A DNA stretch of 64,000 bases from Sphaerisporangium melleum. GTDB lineage: Bacteria > Actinomycetota > Actinomycetes > Streptosporangiales > Streptosporangiaceae. Under the pieces are notes generated by a model. It worked only from the letters and a program-made list of their open reading frames with translations, made no database searches and had not been told where the DNA came from. The stretch covers positions 117,019-181,018 of the forward strand of contig NZ_BMNT01000015.1 in NCBI RefSeq assembly GCF_014646695.1, written 5' to 3'. Made by a program: the position numbers and the translations under genes. This document shows, in pieces, positions 1-10,035 of this stretch. The first letter of the stretch is position 1, and each line of letters starts with the position of its first letter.

Positions 1-1
1 C

Positions 2-1294
2 TGGGGCGACGGCGTCCGCGAGGCGTTCGAGCCGGCGACGAGGCGGCTGGCGCTCACCGGCACCCCGTTCCGGTCCGACACCAACCCCATCCCGTTCGTC
101 ACCTACGCCGAGGACGGCGAGGGGGTGCGCCGCAGCGTCTCCGACTACTCCTACGGCTATGGCCCCGCGCTCGCCGACGGCGTCGTCCGTCCGGTGATCT
201 TCCTGGCGTACGCCGGCGAGATGCGCTGGCGCACCCGCGCCGGCGACGAGATCACCGCCACGCTCGGCACGCCGCTCACCAAGGACCAGATGGGCCAGGC
301 GTGGCGGGCCGCCCTGGACCCGAAGGGCGACTGGATCCGCCAGGTGCTGCGCGCGGCCGACAAGCGGCTGACCGAGGTGCGCCGGCACGTGCCCGACGCC
401 GGCGCGATGGTCATCGCCACCGACCACGAGACGGCCCGGGCGTACGCCCGGCACCTGCGCGCGATCACCGGTGAGGGCGCCACCGTCGTGCTGTCGGACG
501 ACCCCGGCGCCTCTGACAAGATCAAGCAGTACAGCGCGTCCGAGGAGCGCTGGCTGGTGGCCGTCCGCATGGTCTCCGAGGGCGTGGACATCCCGCGCCT
601 GGCCGTCGGCGTGTACGCCACGAGCGTGTCCACCCCGCTGTTCTTCGCCCAGGCGGTCGGGCGCTTCGTCCGCGCCAGGCGGCGCGGCGAGACGGCCTCG
701 GTGTTCGTCCCCTCGGTGCCGACCCTCATGGGCCTGGCCGGCGAGATGGAGGCCGAGCGCGACCACGTCCTCGACCGCAAGATCCCCGAGGAGGGTCTGG
801 ACGACTTCCTGGTCGACGAGGCCCGTCAGAAGAAGGACAACCCGGACGTCGTCGGCGACGAGCTGCCGTTCGAGACCGTCGAGGCGTCCGCCACCTTCGA
901 CCGGGTGCTGTTCGACGGCGGCGAGTTCGGCACGGCCGCCGAGCCGGGTTCGCCCGAGGAGGAGGACTTCCTCGGCCTGCCCGGCCTGCTGGAGCCCGAC
1001 CAGGTGGCCGTGCTGCTGCGCAAGCACCAGGCCGAGCAGCAGGCGGCCCGGCGGCGCAAGGCCGCGGACGCCCCGGCTCCGGCGCCGTCTCCGCACGAGG
1101 AGATCGCGGCCCTGCGCAAGGAGCTCAACGGCCTGGTGGGCGCCTGGAACCACCGCACCGGCCAGCCGCACGGCGTCATCCACGCCGAGCTGCGCCGGGC
1201 CTGCGGTGGGCCGCCGATCGCCCAGGCGACCGCCGAGCAGATCCGCGACCGCATCGACACCATCCGCAAGTGGGCCACCCAGCGCTCCCGCTGA
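2..1294 (+). CDS. SF2 DEAD/DEAH-type helicase, C-terminal part (5' truncated by window)
   Basis: The reading frame is open from base 2, so the gene starts upstream of the window. About 430 residues are visible. An early LTGTPFRSD resembles the post-Walker-B motif of SF2 helicases. A motif-V-like SEGVDIPRLAVGVYA and a motif-VI-like QAVGRFVRARR belong to the second RecA lobe. The remaining ~200 residues are charged, with an alanine/proline linker, and end in a predicted helical tail. This matches actinobacterial helicases often annotated as restriction subunit R-like or DEAD/DEAH helicases, which unwind or translocate on nucleic acid using ATP. Walker A and B lie outside the window, so the exact subfamily cannot be set. 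Confidence 0.85.
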   Translation, partial: WGDGVREAFEPATRRLALTGTPFRSDTNPIPFVTYAEDGEGVRRSVSDYSYGYGPALADGVVRPVIFLAYAGEMRWRTRAGDEITATLGTPLTKDQMGQAWRAALDPKGDWIRQVLRAADKRLTEVRRHVPDAGAMVIATDHETARAYARHLRAITGEGATVVLSDDPGASDKIKQYSASEERWLVAVRMVSEGVDIPRLAVGVYATSVSTPLFFAQAVGRFVRARRRGETASVFVPSVPTLMGLAGEMEAERDHVLDRKIPEEGLDDFLVDEARQKKDNPDVVGDELPFETVEASATFDRVLFDGGEFGTAAEPGSPEEEDFLGLPGLLEPDQVAVLLRKHQAEQQAARRRKAADAPAPAPSPHEEIAALRKELNGLVGAWNHRTGQPHGVIHAELRRACGGPPIAQATAEQIRDRIDTIRKWATQRSR

Positions 1295-1595
1295 TCCGCT
1301 TCACCGGTGGCCCCGCCGGGTGATCGGCGGGCCGGCGGTGCCGGAGTTCACGCGCGGGGGCCCGGCGTGGTCCGGTGCCGCGTGGCGGTTCGCGGCGGGG
1401 GATGCGTGGAAGGGATGACGTCGTGGACCTCGCCCGGCGACACGACGGGCCGCGCACGCCGCCGGCGCGGCGCCCGGCGCCCTCGTCCGCCCTGGGCGCC
1501 GCCGGCCGCCCGTCTCCCGCCGTCGGCCCCCACCCGCACGCCGTCGCTCGCGAGGCCGCCGGCTCGGGTCCCCCGTCCGGCACGGGGCCGTCGTC
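1295..1595. other. Intergenic stretch, no gene recognised
   Basis: About 300 bases of GC-rich sequence separate the helicase stop from the DUF1622 gene. Several frames are open here, but only because GC is extreme; none has a convincing ribosome binding site or protein-like composition. I see no RNA gene or clear terminator. Confidence 0.5.
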
Positions 1596-1940
1596 ATGAC
1601 GGTGCAGCAGGTCATCGAGTCGGTGGGCACGGCGCTCGACCTGTTCGGCGTGCTGGTCATCGCCCTGGGCACCGTCGTCGCCACCGTCGCCTTCTGCGGC
1701 CGGGCGGTGCGCGGGACCTCCGGCGCGTACACGCTGTACCGGCAGGGCGTGGGGCGGGCCATCCTTCTCGGGCTGGAGCTGCTGGTCGCGGCCGACATCA
1801 TCAGGACCGTGGCCATCTCGCCCACCTTCACTTCGGTGGGCGTGCTGGCGGTGGTCGTGCTCATCCGCACGTTCCTCAGCGTCTCGCTCCAGGTCGAACT
1901 GGAGGGCCGCCCACCGTGGCAGAAGGCTCAGCGCGGCTGA
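1596..1940 (+). CDS. DUF1622 family small membrane protein
   Basis: A 114-residue protein with three predicted hydrophobic segments at about residues 15-38, 58-77 and 82-100. Conserved-looking features include a central YRQGVGRAILLGLELLVAADIIRT stretch (residues 49-72), typical of DUF1622 inner-membrane proteins. Length fits the family (110-130). The function of the family is not established. The ATG at 1596 begins directly before the first hydrophobic segment. It stands alone, with no operon partner on the same strand nearby. Confidence 0.8.
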   Translation: MTVQQVIESVGTALDLFGVLVIALGTVVATVAFCGRAVRGTSGAYTLYRQGVGRAILLGLELLVAADIIRTVAISPTFTSVGVLAVVVLIRTFLSVSLQVELEGRPPWQKAQRG

Positions 1941-2138
1941 GCCCTCCGCCACCGCCGTGCTCGCTGAGGCGGAGAGATCGGCTCGCCGGCTCCGCCCCGG
2001 CGCGGTGACACCAGGGTTCGCCGGGGCATCGTCGTACCGGGCCGCCGGTGTCCGCCGTGCGTCGTCCCGCCGCGGTGCCGATCGGACGAGGTCGGCAACG
2101 GAGGGAAGAGGCCGCCCCGGAAGGTGAGGGCTACGGCA

Positions 2139-2714
2139 CTAGGCGGGCCTGAGCACGGGGGTGCCGGTGAGCTCGACGCCGGCGGCGGCCAGTTCGGCCA
2201 GGGCCGTCTCGGTGGTGGCGGGGGCGACTCCGGCGGTCAGGTCGAGGAGCACGCGCACCGCGAAGCCGTTCCCGGCGGCGTCCAGCGCGGTGGCCCGCAC
2301 GCAGTGGTCGGTGGCGATGCCGACCACGTCCACCCGCTCGACCCCGCGCGCCGACAGCCACTCGGCGAGGCCGGTGCCCTGCCCGCCGACGCCCTCGAAC
2401 CCGCTGTAGGCGGCGCTGTGCCGTCCCTTGCTGAACACCTCCTCCACCGCCGAGGTGTCCAGGGCGGGGTGGAAGTCGGCGCCGGCGGTGCCCACGACGC
2501 AGTGCGCGGGCCAGGTGCGCACGTAGTCGGGGTGCTCGGCGAAGTGGTCGCCGGGGTCCACGTGGTAGTCACGGGTCGCGACGACGTGGTCGTACCCGCC
2601 GGCGGCGGCACGCGGCCCGATGGCGGCGGCGACCTCGGCCCCGCCGCCCACCGGGAGGCTGCCGCCTTCGCAGAAGTCGTTCTGCACGTCGACGATGACG
2701 AGCGCGGTCTTCAT
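2139..2714 (-). CDS. pncA: Nicotinamidase (isochorismatase-like hydrolase)
   Basis: Converts nicotinamide to nicotinate plus ammonia in the cytoplasmic NAD salvage pathway. The 191-residue product has the cysteine-hydrolase triad D9, K96 and C138 (in DHCVRAT). The metal ligands D49, H51 and H57 are visible in [12 protein letters not shown]. Length and residue numbering are nearly those of M. tuberculosis PncA. It lies 131 bp downstream of pncB on the same strand, so nicotinamide deamidation and nicotinate phosphoribosylation are probably co-expressed. Confidence 0.95.
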   Translation of the reverse strand: MKTALVIVDVQNDFCEGGSLPVGGGAEVAAAIGPRAAAGGYDHVVATRDYHVDPGDHFAEHPDYVRTWPAHCVVGTAGADFHPALDTSAVEEVFSKGRHSAAYSGFEGVGGQGTGLAEWLSARGVERVDVVGIATDHCVRATALDAAGNGFAVRVLLDLTAGVAPATTETALAELAAAGVELTGTPVLRPA

Positions 2715-2845
2715 ACCGGTCTCCTTACGTGCTTCGAGCGGGTCGGGAGGCGTGCCCCGTTCCGTACGCCGGGGGCGTGCCGGAAGGTCGGGGCGGAGGA
2801 GAGGTCGGGAGGGGATGGCAGGGGTGTTACCAGGGCGGGGAGCGG

Positions 2846-4138
2846 TCAGGAGAAGACGGTGGGGATGACCGGGTCGCCCTGCGAGAGCTGGTGGGCCAGG
2901 ACGGGGAGCTCGGCCACGGAGGCGAGGTGGCGTTCGCGCGCGGTGGCCAGCGGCTCGTGGCCGACGATCTCGCCCTCGCGCACCAGCGCGCGCAGCAGCG
3001 GCCGGGCGCCCTCCGGCGTGGCGGCGCCGGGCTCGGTGGTCACCAGCTCGGCCGCCGCGACGCCGTCCTCCAGCGCGCGGAAGGCCGTTTTGCGCCCCCC
3101 CTTGCTGGGTTTGCCGACCGATCTCTTGGCCACCGGTCGCAGGACGCCCTCGTCGTCCTCACGGGCGACGAGCTTGTACACCATGGCCGCGGTGGGCGCC
3201 CCCGACCCGGTGACGACCGAGGTGCCGACGCCGTACCCGTCGACGGGGGCCGCGGCGAGCGCGGCGATGGCGTACTCGTCCAGGTCGCTGGTGACGACGA
3301 TGCGCGTCCGGGTGGCGCCCAGCCCGTCGAGCAGCCGGCGCACCTCGTGGGCGGCCACGGCGAGGTCCCCGGAGTCGATGCGCACGGCGCCGAGCCCCGG
3401 CCCGGCCAGTTCCACGGCCGTGCGCACGGCCTTGGCGACGTCGTAGGTGTCCACCAGCAGCGTGGTGCCGGTCCCGAGGGAGTCGATCTGTGCCTGGAAG
3501 GCCTCGTACTCACTGGCGTGCAGCAGCGTGAACGCGTGGGCGCTCGTGCCGGCCGTCGGCACGCCGTACGCGTGGCCGGCCATCAGGTTGGAGGTGGAGG
3601 CGAAGCCCGCGAGGTAGGCGGCCCGGGCCGCCGCGACCGCGGCGTACTCGTGGGTGCGCCGCGAGCCCATCTCGATGATCGGACGCCCGCCGGCCGCGTG
3701 CACCATGCGGGAGGCCGCGGAGGCGACGGCCGAGTCGTGGTTGAGGATGGACAGGATCACGGTCTCCAGCAGGACCGCCTCGGCGAACGTGCCGTCCACC
3801 ACCATGATCGGCGAACCGGGGAAGTAGCACTCGCCCTCGCCGTAGCCGTGCACGTTCCCGGAGAACCGGTAGCCGGCCAGGAAGTCCAGCGTCGGCTCGT
3901 CCACCACGTGCCGCTCGCGCAGGAAGGCGAGCTCCTGCTCGCCGAACCGGAACTCGGCCAGGGCGTCCATGACGCGCCCGGTGCCCGCGACCACCCCGTA
4001 GCGGCGGCCGTGCGGCAGGCGGCGGGCGAAGACCTCGAACACGGCGCGTCGATGGGCCGCTCCGCTCCGCAGAGCCGCCTGCAGCATCGTCAGCTCATAG
4101 TGATCGGTGAGCAACGCGCTGCTCATGGGCATCTTCAC
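2846..4138 (-). CDS. pncB: Nicotinate phosphoribosyltransferase
   Basis: Makes nicotinate mononucleotide from nicotinate and PRPP using ATP (Preiss-Handler salvage). The 430-residue protein opens with [15 protein letters not shown], the family N-terminal signature. It also carries FEVFARRLP, the RIDSGDL phosphate-binding region and [10 protein letters not shown]. Downstream GVGTSVVTG is typical of the PRPP-site loop. The first Met codons (residues 1, 3 and 5) are all possible starts; the longest is reported. It is divergent from clpS across a 39-bp gap, as in M. tuberculosis Rv1330c/Rv1331. Confidence 0.95.
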   Translation of the reverse strand: MKMPMSSALLTDHYELTMLQAALRSGAAHRRAVFEVFARRLPHGRRYGVVAGTGRVMDALAEFRFGEQELAFLRERHVVDEPTLDFLAGYRFSGNVHGYGEGECYFPGSPIMVVDGTFAEAVLLETVILSILNHDSAVASAASRMVHAAGGRPIIEMGSRRTHEYAAVAAARAAYLAGFASTSNLMAGHAYGVPTAGTSAHAFTLLHASEYEAFQAQIDSLGTGTTLLVDTYDVAKAVRTAVELAGPGLGAVRIDSGDLAVAAHEVRRLLDGLGATRTRIVVTSDLDEYAIAALAAAPVDGYGVGTSVVTGSGAPTAAMVYKLVAREDDEGVLRPVAKRSVGKPSKGGRKTAFRALEDGVAAAELVTTEPGAATPEGARPLLRALVREGEIVGHEPLATARERHLASVAELPVLAHQLSQGDPVIPTVFS

Positions 4139-4177
4139 AAGTCGAAGACTACGACCGGCGTAGGGCAGGATGGGAAC

Positions 4178-4468
4178 GTGGGTAGTACCGCTCCGGTCGA
4201 GGTCGAGCGTCCCTCGGTGGACGTCCGCCCCGATCTTCCCTGGTTGACGATCGTGTGGAACGACCCGGTCAATCTGATGTCATACGTGACCTACGTCCTG
4301 CAGACGGTCTTCGGCTACCCCAAGGCCAAGGCCGAGAAGCTCATGCTGGACGTGCACCACAAGGGCAAGGCCGTCGTGGCCAGTGGCACCCGTGAGGAGA
4401 TGGAACGCGACGTGCAGATCCTGCACTCTTACGGCCTGTGGGCCACCCTCCAGCAGGACTCGACGTGA
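4178..4468 (+). CDS. clpS: ClpS, ATP-dependent Clp protease adaptor
   Basis: A 96-residue adaptor that delivers N-degron substrates to ClpC/ClpA-ClpP. The signature [14 protein letters not shown] binds the N-terminal residue of substrates, and [13 protein letters not shown] follows. The GTG at 4178 gives the family's usual short acidic N-terminal extension; the frame stays open far upstream only through lack of stops. The stop overlaps the next gene's GTG, indicating translational coupling to the DUF2017 gene. Confidence 0.93.
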   Translation: MGSTAPVEVERPSVDVRPDLPWLTIVWNDPVNLMSYVTYVLQTVFGYPKAKAEKLMLDVHHKGKAVVASGTREEMERDVQILHSYGLWATLQQDST

Positions 4469-4992
4469 GCATGGGCTTCACCGCCACCCGGGACGGCGGA
4501 GCGGCGATCCTGCTGGACGCGGGGGAGGCGTCGATTCTGCGCTCGCTGGTGGCGCAGGTGCTCGGCCTGGTGCAGCCGGGCTCGACCGATGACGACCCGC
4601 TGCAGCGGGCGCTCGGCATCGGCTCGGCGCAGGCGCCCTCCGATCCCGTGTTGGCCCGGCTGTTCCCCTCCGCGTACGCCGACGATGACGAGGCGGCGGC
4701 CGAGTTCCGCCGCTACACCGAGGCCACGCTGCGCGATGGGAAGCGCGCCGACGCCGAGGTGCTGCTGGAGACCGCCGAGCAGGGCAAGGTCGAGCTGAGC
4801 CCCGAGCAGGCGCAGTCGTGGCTGCGGGCGCTGAACGACGTGCGGCTGGCCCTCGGCGTGCGGCTGGAGGTCACGGAAGAGGTGCACGAGGAGCTGGCCG
4901 AGATGGCCGAGGACGACCCGCGCTACCCCGCGTACGTGACCTACGACTGGCTCACCTACCTGCAGGACACGCTGGTCCGCGCCCTTTGGTAA
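4465..4992 (+). CDS. DUF2017 family protein
   Basis: A 175-residue cytoplasmic, mostly helical protein orthologous by position to M. tuberculosis Rv1332 (annotated as a possible regulator, but the role is unproven). The segment [22 protein letters not shown] begins the domain. RFRRYTE-like basic/acidic helices and a C-terminal [19 protein letters not shown] follow. The start is the GTG at 4465, which overlaps the clpS stop; ATG 4471 is an alternative two codons later. Constant linkage to clpS suggests a proteolysis-related role, but that is inference only. Confidence 0.85.
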   Translation: MSMGFTATRDGGAAILLDAGEASILRSLVAQVLGLVQPGSTDDDPLQRALGIGSAQAPSDPVLARLFPSAYADDDEAAAEFRRYTEATLRDGKRADAEVLLETAEQGKVELSPEQAQSWLRALNDVRLALGVRLEVTEEVHEELAEMAEDDPRYPAYVTYDWLTYLQDTLVRALW

Positions 4993-5001
4993 CTTCCAGG
5001 C

Positions 5002-5412
5002 ATGCTCACGATCTCACAGGAACTGGTCGACAAGATCATCGCCCATGCGTGGGCTGATCACCCGGACGAGGCCTGCGGCGTGGTCGCCGGTCCGGCCGGC
5101 TCCGACCGGCCCGAGCGTTTCGTCCCGATGGAGAACGCCGAGCGGTCGCCGACGTTCTACCGTTTCGACTCGATGGAGCAGTTCCGCGTCTGGCGGGAGA
5201 TGGACGACCGGGACGAGGAGCCGGTGGTCATCTACCACTCGCACACCTCCACCGAGGCCTACCCTTCGCGCACCGACGCCAGCTACGCCTCCGAGCCGAA
5301 CACGCACTACGTGCTGGTCTCGACCGCCGACCCGGACGACGTGCAGTTCCGCTCCTACCGGATCGTGGACGGCGTCATCACCGAAGAGGACGTCGAGATC
5401 GTCTCGCTCTGA
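5002..5412 (+). CDS. mec: JAMM/MPN+ metallopeptidase, CysO-cysteine peptidase type (Mec)
   Basis: A zinc peptidase that, in M. tuberculosis, releases cysteine from the CysO-cysteine adduct. The 136-residue protein shows the full JAMM set: E23 (in DEACGVV), H79 and H81 in HSH, S89 and D92 in PSRTD. It sits directly upstream of cysO-cysM, the same order as Rv1334-Rv1336. The cysO product here carries two residues beyond its Gly-Gly, so this enzyme may also trim the carrier. The 136-residue length matches stand-alone bacterial MPN+ peptidases. Confidence 0.93.
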   Translation: MLTISQELVDKIIAHAWADHPDEACGVVAGPAGSDRPERFVPMENAERSPTFYRFDSMEQFRVWREMDDRDEEPVVIYHSHTSTEAYPSRTDASYASEPNTHYVLVSTADPDDVQFRSYRIVDGVITEEDVEIVSL

Positions 5413-5434
5413 TGTCGCGCGCGGTGCGCCTCAG

Positions 5435-5474
5435 GGACACTCCCGGCGGGGCGGGACGGCTATCGGACACTCCC
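5435..5474 (+). promoter_or_regulatory. Direct repeat GGACACTCCC x2 before the cysO-region promoter
   Basis: The 10-mer GGACACTCCC occurs at 5435-5444 and again at 5465-5474, exactly 30 bp (about three helical turns) apart. The second copy overlaps where the -35 of the promoter at 5485 should lie. Same-face direct repeats in this position look like a transcription-factor site controlling the cysteine genes. The regulator is unknown. Confidence 0.5.
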
Positions 5475-5484
5475 TGCCGAAGTT

Positions 5485-5498
5485 GTAGAGTTGGGTAC
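5485..5498 (+). promoter_or_regulatory. -10 element TAGAGT of a probable leaderless promoter
   Basis: TAGAGT (5485-5490) fits the actinobacterial TAnnnT -10 pattern. It lies 8 nt before the ATG at 5499, so transcription would begin at or next to that ATG. There is no Shine-Dalgarno sequence, which supports leaderless initiation. No strong -35 hexamer is visible. Confidence 0.5.
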
Positions 5499-5615
5499 AT
5501 GCCGACGACCGACCCGGAATCTACGAGCGCCCGCGTGCGCCCTGGGCTGTCGTCCCCTGTGCAGAACCATCTTTTCGCGCACACTCCCTTCACCGTCGTC
5601 TACGACTGTTCCTGA
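5499..5615 (+). CDS. Leaderless small ORF upstream of cysO-cysM (candidate leader peptide)
   Basis: A 38-codon ORF whose ATG sits at the expected transcription start of the TAGAGT promoter. Its peptide starts MPTTDPEST and ends FTVVYDCS, with one Cys codon (TGT, unusual in this genome) just before the stop. It lies 80 bp ahead of cysO. Leaderless, Cys-containing short ORFs act as cysteine attenuators upstream of sulfur genes in mycobacteria. This one has a single Cys rather than a run, so the analogy is only partial. It could instead be a conserved small protein. The assignment as a translated ORF is inferred. Confidence 0.5.
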   Translation: MPTTDPESTSARVRPGLSSPVQNHLFAHTPFTVVYDCS

Positions 5616-5695
5616 TCACAGGAATCCCCGCCCCACCCCACGTGTTCGCACACGTTGGGTTCCGTGACGACCATTCACCAAGGAGACGCCCCGCG

Positions 5696-6924
<1,229 letters not shown>

Positions 6925-6958
6925 CCCGAGCCGGCCTGCGCACCGGCGCTCCAGGCAC

Positions 6959-6997
6959 GGACGGCCCCGGGACGTGGTTCACGTCCCGGGGCCGTCC
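6959..6997. terminator. Perfect 18-bp hairpin between convergent cysM and DUF3352 genes
   Basis: GGACGGCCCCGGGACGTG (6959-6976), a 3-nt loop and its exact complement (6980-6997). There is no T-run, as is common in actinomycete hairpin terminators. It probably ends transcription from both sides. Confidence 0.75.
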
Positions 6998-7029
6998 GCC
7001 GTCCGATCGCGGTCACGCCGAGCCGGTGC

Positions 7030-8739
7030 TCAGTTGAACAGCACCCGCAGGCTGAAGGACGTGAGGTCGCCGGTGCGCCGGGCACTGGCGCCCACGGCGC
7101 GCAGCGGACGCGCGTTCGCCTGCCCCTCCTCGCCCAGCCCGCTCAGGTAGTACTTCTCCAGCTTGTCCAGGTCGAGGTAGAACGCCGCCGTCGCGGTATC
7201 GGCGTCCGGGATCGCGGTCGTGAACGTCTCGCTCTCGCCCAGGGTGCCGTCGGCGGCCAGCCGGTCGGCGTACTCCTGCGAGCTCGCGACGACGAGCCGG
7301 CCGTCGCCCGGCACCCGGAAGACCTGCGGCGTCCCGGTCCCGGAGCCGGCCACGGCCTTCTCGATCTTGTCCAGGACCTGCTGCGCCTTGGCCGGGTCGG
7401 TGGCGAGGACGGCGCCCACGTTCGGGATCTGGCCGTCCAGCCCTGCCTCGTCCACCGCCACGGTGAGGTTCCTGCCGAGCAGCGTGGTGAGGTCCTCGGG
7501 CAGCGAGATGCCGTAGGACTGCCGCGCCTGCGCCACGATGTCGGAGAACGACGGGGAGCCGCCCGCGGCGTCCGCCGCCTCGGTGATCCGCGGCCACTGC
7601 TCGGTGACCAGCTCGCCGAGGCTCGACACCGACAGCGCGCCCACGGTCGAGGCGGGCAGCCGGGACAGCCGCGCGCCCTCGCCGCCCGCGGCGGCCCGCA
7701 CCTGCCCGCCCCGGGTGAAGCCGGTGAGTTCGGCGTATCCGCTGTCGAAGCGCAGCGCGCCGGCGAAGCGCATGTTCTCCACCATGGCCACTGTGCCGTC
7801 CTCGGCGGTGGCGCCGGCGGCCCGCGCCGCCTTGGCGATCGCGCCGGCGTCGCCCCAGAACGACAGCACACCCGGCTCGCCCAGCGCCGCGCGGTCCTCG
7901 GCGAAGGCCGCCTCGCCCGACAGCGGCGCGCCCGCCGCGTACGCGTCGGCCTCCTGCTGCGTCTCGGCGAGGATCGCGTAGTCCTCGCGGAACGCAAGGC
8001 CCTTCAGGTCGCGTTCCCGGTCGAGCTTGCGCAGCCCGGCGCGGGCCTGGTCCTGGTCGGTCACCTGGACGGCCACGACCGGCCGCGGCGTCGTGTCCGG
8101 GGACTTCGGCGCGAGCACGCCCACCCCGATGCGGTCGCCCAGCCAGGGTGCGACGTCCCGGGCGTAGTCCACCTTCGCCAGGCCGGAGTCACCCTGGCGC
8201 AGCAGCTCGAACAGCGCCTTGCGCGGGTCCTCCCCGGTGAACGCGCCCCGGGTCGCGGAGAACTTCCGGGCGAGCTGGAACAGCGCCAGCTTCTGCCCGG
8301 CGGAAGGGTCGAGGTCCAGCCGCACGTACGCCATGGTCCCGGCGGGCAGCACGTCCTCGGGCTGGGTGCCGCCACCGCTGAGCAGCGACATCGCGTACAC
8401 GCCGCCCCCGCCGACCAGGGCCACGACGACGGCCGCGATGATCGCCACCAGCCAGCCACGGCTCCGTCCGCTCCGCCCGTGCCGCCCGCGCCCCGCGGGC
8501 GGCACGGGCGGGCCCAGCTCCACCCGATCCCAGCCGGGCGCGGGCATGGCCGCGGGCATCCGCGCGGTGCCGCCCGGCTGCCCGCCGTAGGGCGGGCCGG
8601 CCTGCGGCGGCGCGCCGTAGGCGTAATGCCCGGCGGCGGGGCCGGTCGCCTCGGCGCCGCCGGGGGCCGGCCGCCGGTACGCCACGGTCCGGTCGGGGTC
8701 CTGGCTGAACGGGTACGGGGGAGGAGGTTGGCCTGCCAT
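7030..8739 (-). CDS. DUF3352 domain-containing membrane-anchored protein
   Basis: A 569-residue protein with a Pro/Gly/Tyr-rich cytoplasmic N-terminus (residues 1-95), a single transmembrane helix at about 96-117 and a long extracytoplasmic domain. That domain has repeated YVRLDLDPSAGQK-like and FYLDLDKLEKYYL segments. The pattern fits DUF3352, a family of unknown function in actinobacteria. The start is set by ATG 8739 with AGCGGAG upstream; an upstream GTG adds 11 unlikely residues. It is convergent with cysM and interrupts the M. tuberculosis gene order at this point. Confidence 0.82.
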   Translation of the reverse strand: MAGQPPPPYPFSQDPDRTVAYRRPAPGGAEATGPAAGHYAYGAPPQAGPPYGGQPGGTARMPAAMPAPGWDRVELGPPVPPAGRGRHGRSGRSRGWLVAIIAAVVVALVGGGGVYAMSLLSGGGTQPEDVLPAGTMAYVRLDLDPSAGQKLALFQLARKFSATRGAFTGEDPRKALFELLRQGDSGLAKVDYARDVAPWLGDRIGVGVLAPKSPDTTPRPVVAVQVTDQDQARAGLRKLDRERDLKGLAFREDYAILAETQQEADAYAAGAPLSGEAAFAEDRAALGEPGVLSFWGDAGAIAKAARAAGATAEDGTVAMVENMRFAGALRFDSGYAELTGFTRGGQVRAAAGGEGARLSRLPASTVGALSVSSLGELVTEQWPRITEAADAAGGSPSFSDIVAQARQSYGISLPEDLTTLLGRNLTVAVDEAGLDGQIPNVGAVLATDPAKAQQVLDKIEKAVAGSGTGTPQVFRVPGDGRLVVASSQEYADRLAADGTLGESETFTTAIPDADTATAAFYLDLDKLEKYYLSGLGEEGQANARPLRAVGASARRTGDLTSFSLRVLFN

Positions 8740-9111
8740 GACTCCGCTTTCGAGGACGGGACGGGGGTTCACCCGCCTGGGGAAGGACTGCGCCGCGAGA
8801 CTAGATCGCGACGGTAGCGAGCCACTTGCAGACCACTTTCCACCCTTCCCGCCCGGATCGGCCGTCCTGTCCTCCGGCCCCCACCTCCGCGCCGCTCCGC
8901 CCCTCCTGCACTACCCCCCCGTCGCCTGGGCCGGCCCTGTCCCGCCCGCCATCGCCGCCCGATCGTCCTTCGCCGGGCCGTCCTGCGGAACCGTCCGGCA
9001 CCGCCCCGGGACGAGGCGTGGAGGGCTCGGTAGGGTGTGAGGGCCAGAATAAGATTCGGTGCGGCCCTCGCCGGTGCGGCGAGGGGTCCGCGGAGCGGGG
9101 CGAAGAGGCGG
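8740..9111. other. Divergent intergenic region, no gene recognised
   Basis: 370 bases between the DUF3352 gene (minus) and the thioesterase gene (plus), so both promoters should lie here. The sequence is C-rich in the middle. A less GC-rich patch near 9040-9060 (AATAAGATTC) may hold the plus-strand promoter. Open frames in this stretch look non-coding. Confidence 0.4.
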
Positions 9112-9903
9112 ATGACCAAGTTCGACGAGGCGACGCAGGCGATCAGGGTCGACGAGACCACCTACGACGTCTGTCTCGATCCCGGCTACGGGATCGGCGG
9201 GCCGCTCAACGGCGGTTACCTCATGGCCGTGATGCTGCGCGCGGCCGTGGACGCCTCGCCGTACGAGCACCCGGTGTCCACCGCCACCCAGTTCCTGCGG
9301 GCCGTGCCGCCGGGCCCGGCCCGCGTCCGGCTGGAGCCGCTCAAGACCGGCAGGACCGCCGCGATGACCCGGGCGACCCTCGTGCAGGACGGCACGGCCT
9401 ACGTCGAGGCGCTGATCACCACCGCCACGCTCGGCGACGGCCCGGGCGACTGGGCCGGCGAGGTCCCGGTTCAGATGCCGCCGGTCGAGGAGTGCCTGCC
9501 GCTTCCCGCTCCGCGCCCGGAGTCGAACATGACCCTGAGCACCCGCATCGACCTGCGCTTCGACCCGCCCACCGTCGGCTGGTACACCGGAACGCCGAGC
9601 GGCCGGCCGGAGTCCCGGGCGTACTTCAGGATGGCCGAGCCGCAGGACCCCGACCCCTTCGTGCTGGCGCTCGCCATCGACGCGCTGCCGCCCGTCGTCT
9701 TCTCGGCCGGGGCCAGGGGGTGGGCGCCCACGGTCGAGCTGACCTGGCACCTGCGGGCGCTGCCCGCGCCCGGCTGGCTGAGGGTGCTCGGCCACGGCCG
9801 CCTGATCAGGGACGGATGGTTCGACGAGGACGTCGAGGTCTGGGACTCGGCGGGTAATCTGGTCGCCCAGTCACGCCAGCTCGCCCGCCTCGGCCGCGGC
9901 TGA
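9112..9903 (+). CDS. Acyl-CoA thioesterase family protein (double hotdog, TesB-like)
   Basis: A 263-residue protein predicted to hydrolyse acyl-CoA thioesters. The N-terminal hotdog contains GGPLNGGYLMAVMLRA and FLRAVPPGPARV. The C-terminal hotdog has PPVVFSAG and PTVELTWHLRALP. This arrangement is the 4HBT_3/TesB-like type found widely in actinomycetes. ATG 9112 gives the normal N-terminus (MTKFDEAT); longer GTG-initiated versions add a low-complexity arginine-rich stretch. The natural substrate is not predictable. Confidence 0.85.
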   Translation: MTKFDEATQAIRVDETTYDVCLDPGYGIGGPLNGGYLMAVMLRAAVDASPYEHPVSTATQFLRAVPPGPARVRLEPLKTGRTAAMTRATLVQDGTAYVEALITTATLGDGPGDWAGEVPVQMPPVEECLPLPAPRPESNMTLSTRIDLRFDPPTVGWYTGTPSGRPESRAYFRMAEPQDPDPFVLALAIDALPPVVFSAGARGWAPTVELTWHLRALPAPGWLRVLGHGRLIRDGWFDEDVEVWDSAGNLVAQSRQLARLGRG

Positions 9904-10022
9904 CCGGCCCGCCGGCCGGGTGCCCGCGGCCCGATCCCGGTGACGGGTTCGCCCGGGCTTGTCCAGGTCAGTGATTACTTCGATGTGAGCATTCTTACCA
10001 GGAGCGATTGTGAACGGTCCCC

Positions 10023-10035
10023 TAATGTTGGGATC
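10023..10035 (+). promoter_or_regulatory. -10 element of a possible leaderless murI promoter
   Basis: TAATGT (10023-10028) matches the TAnnnT -10 pattern and ends 7 nt before the ATG at 10036. With no Shine-Dalgarno sequence at either candidate murI start, this supports leaderless translation from 10036. Confidence 0.4.
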
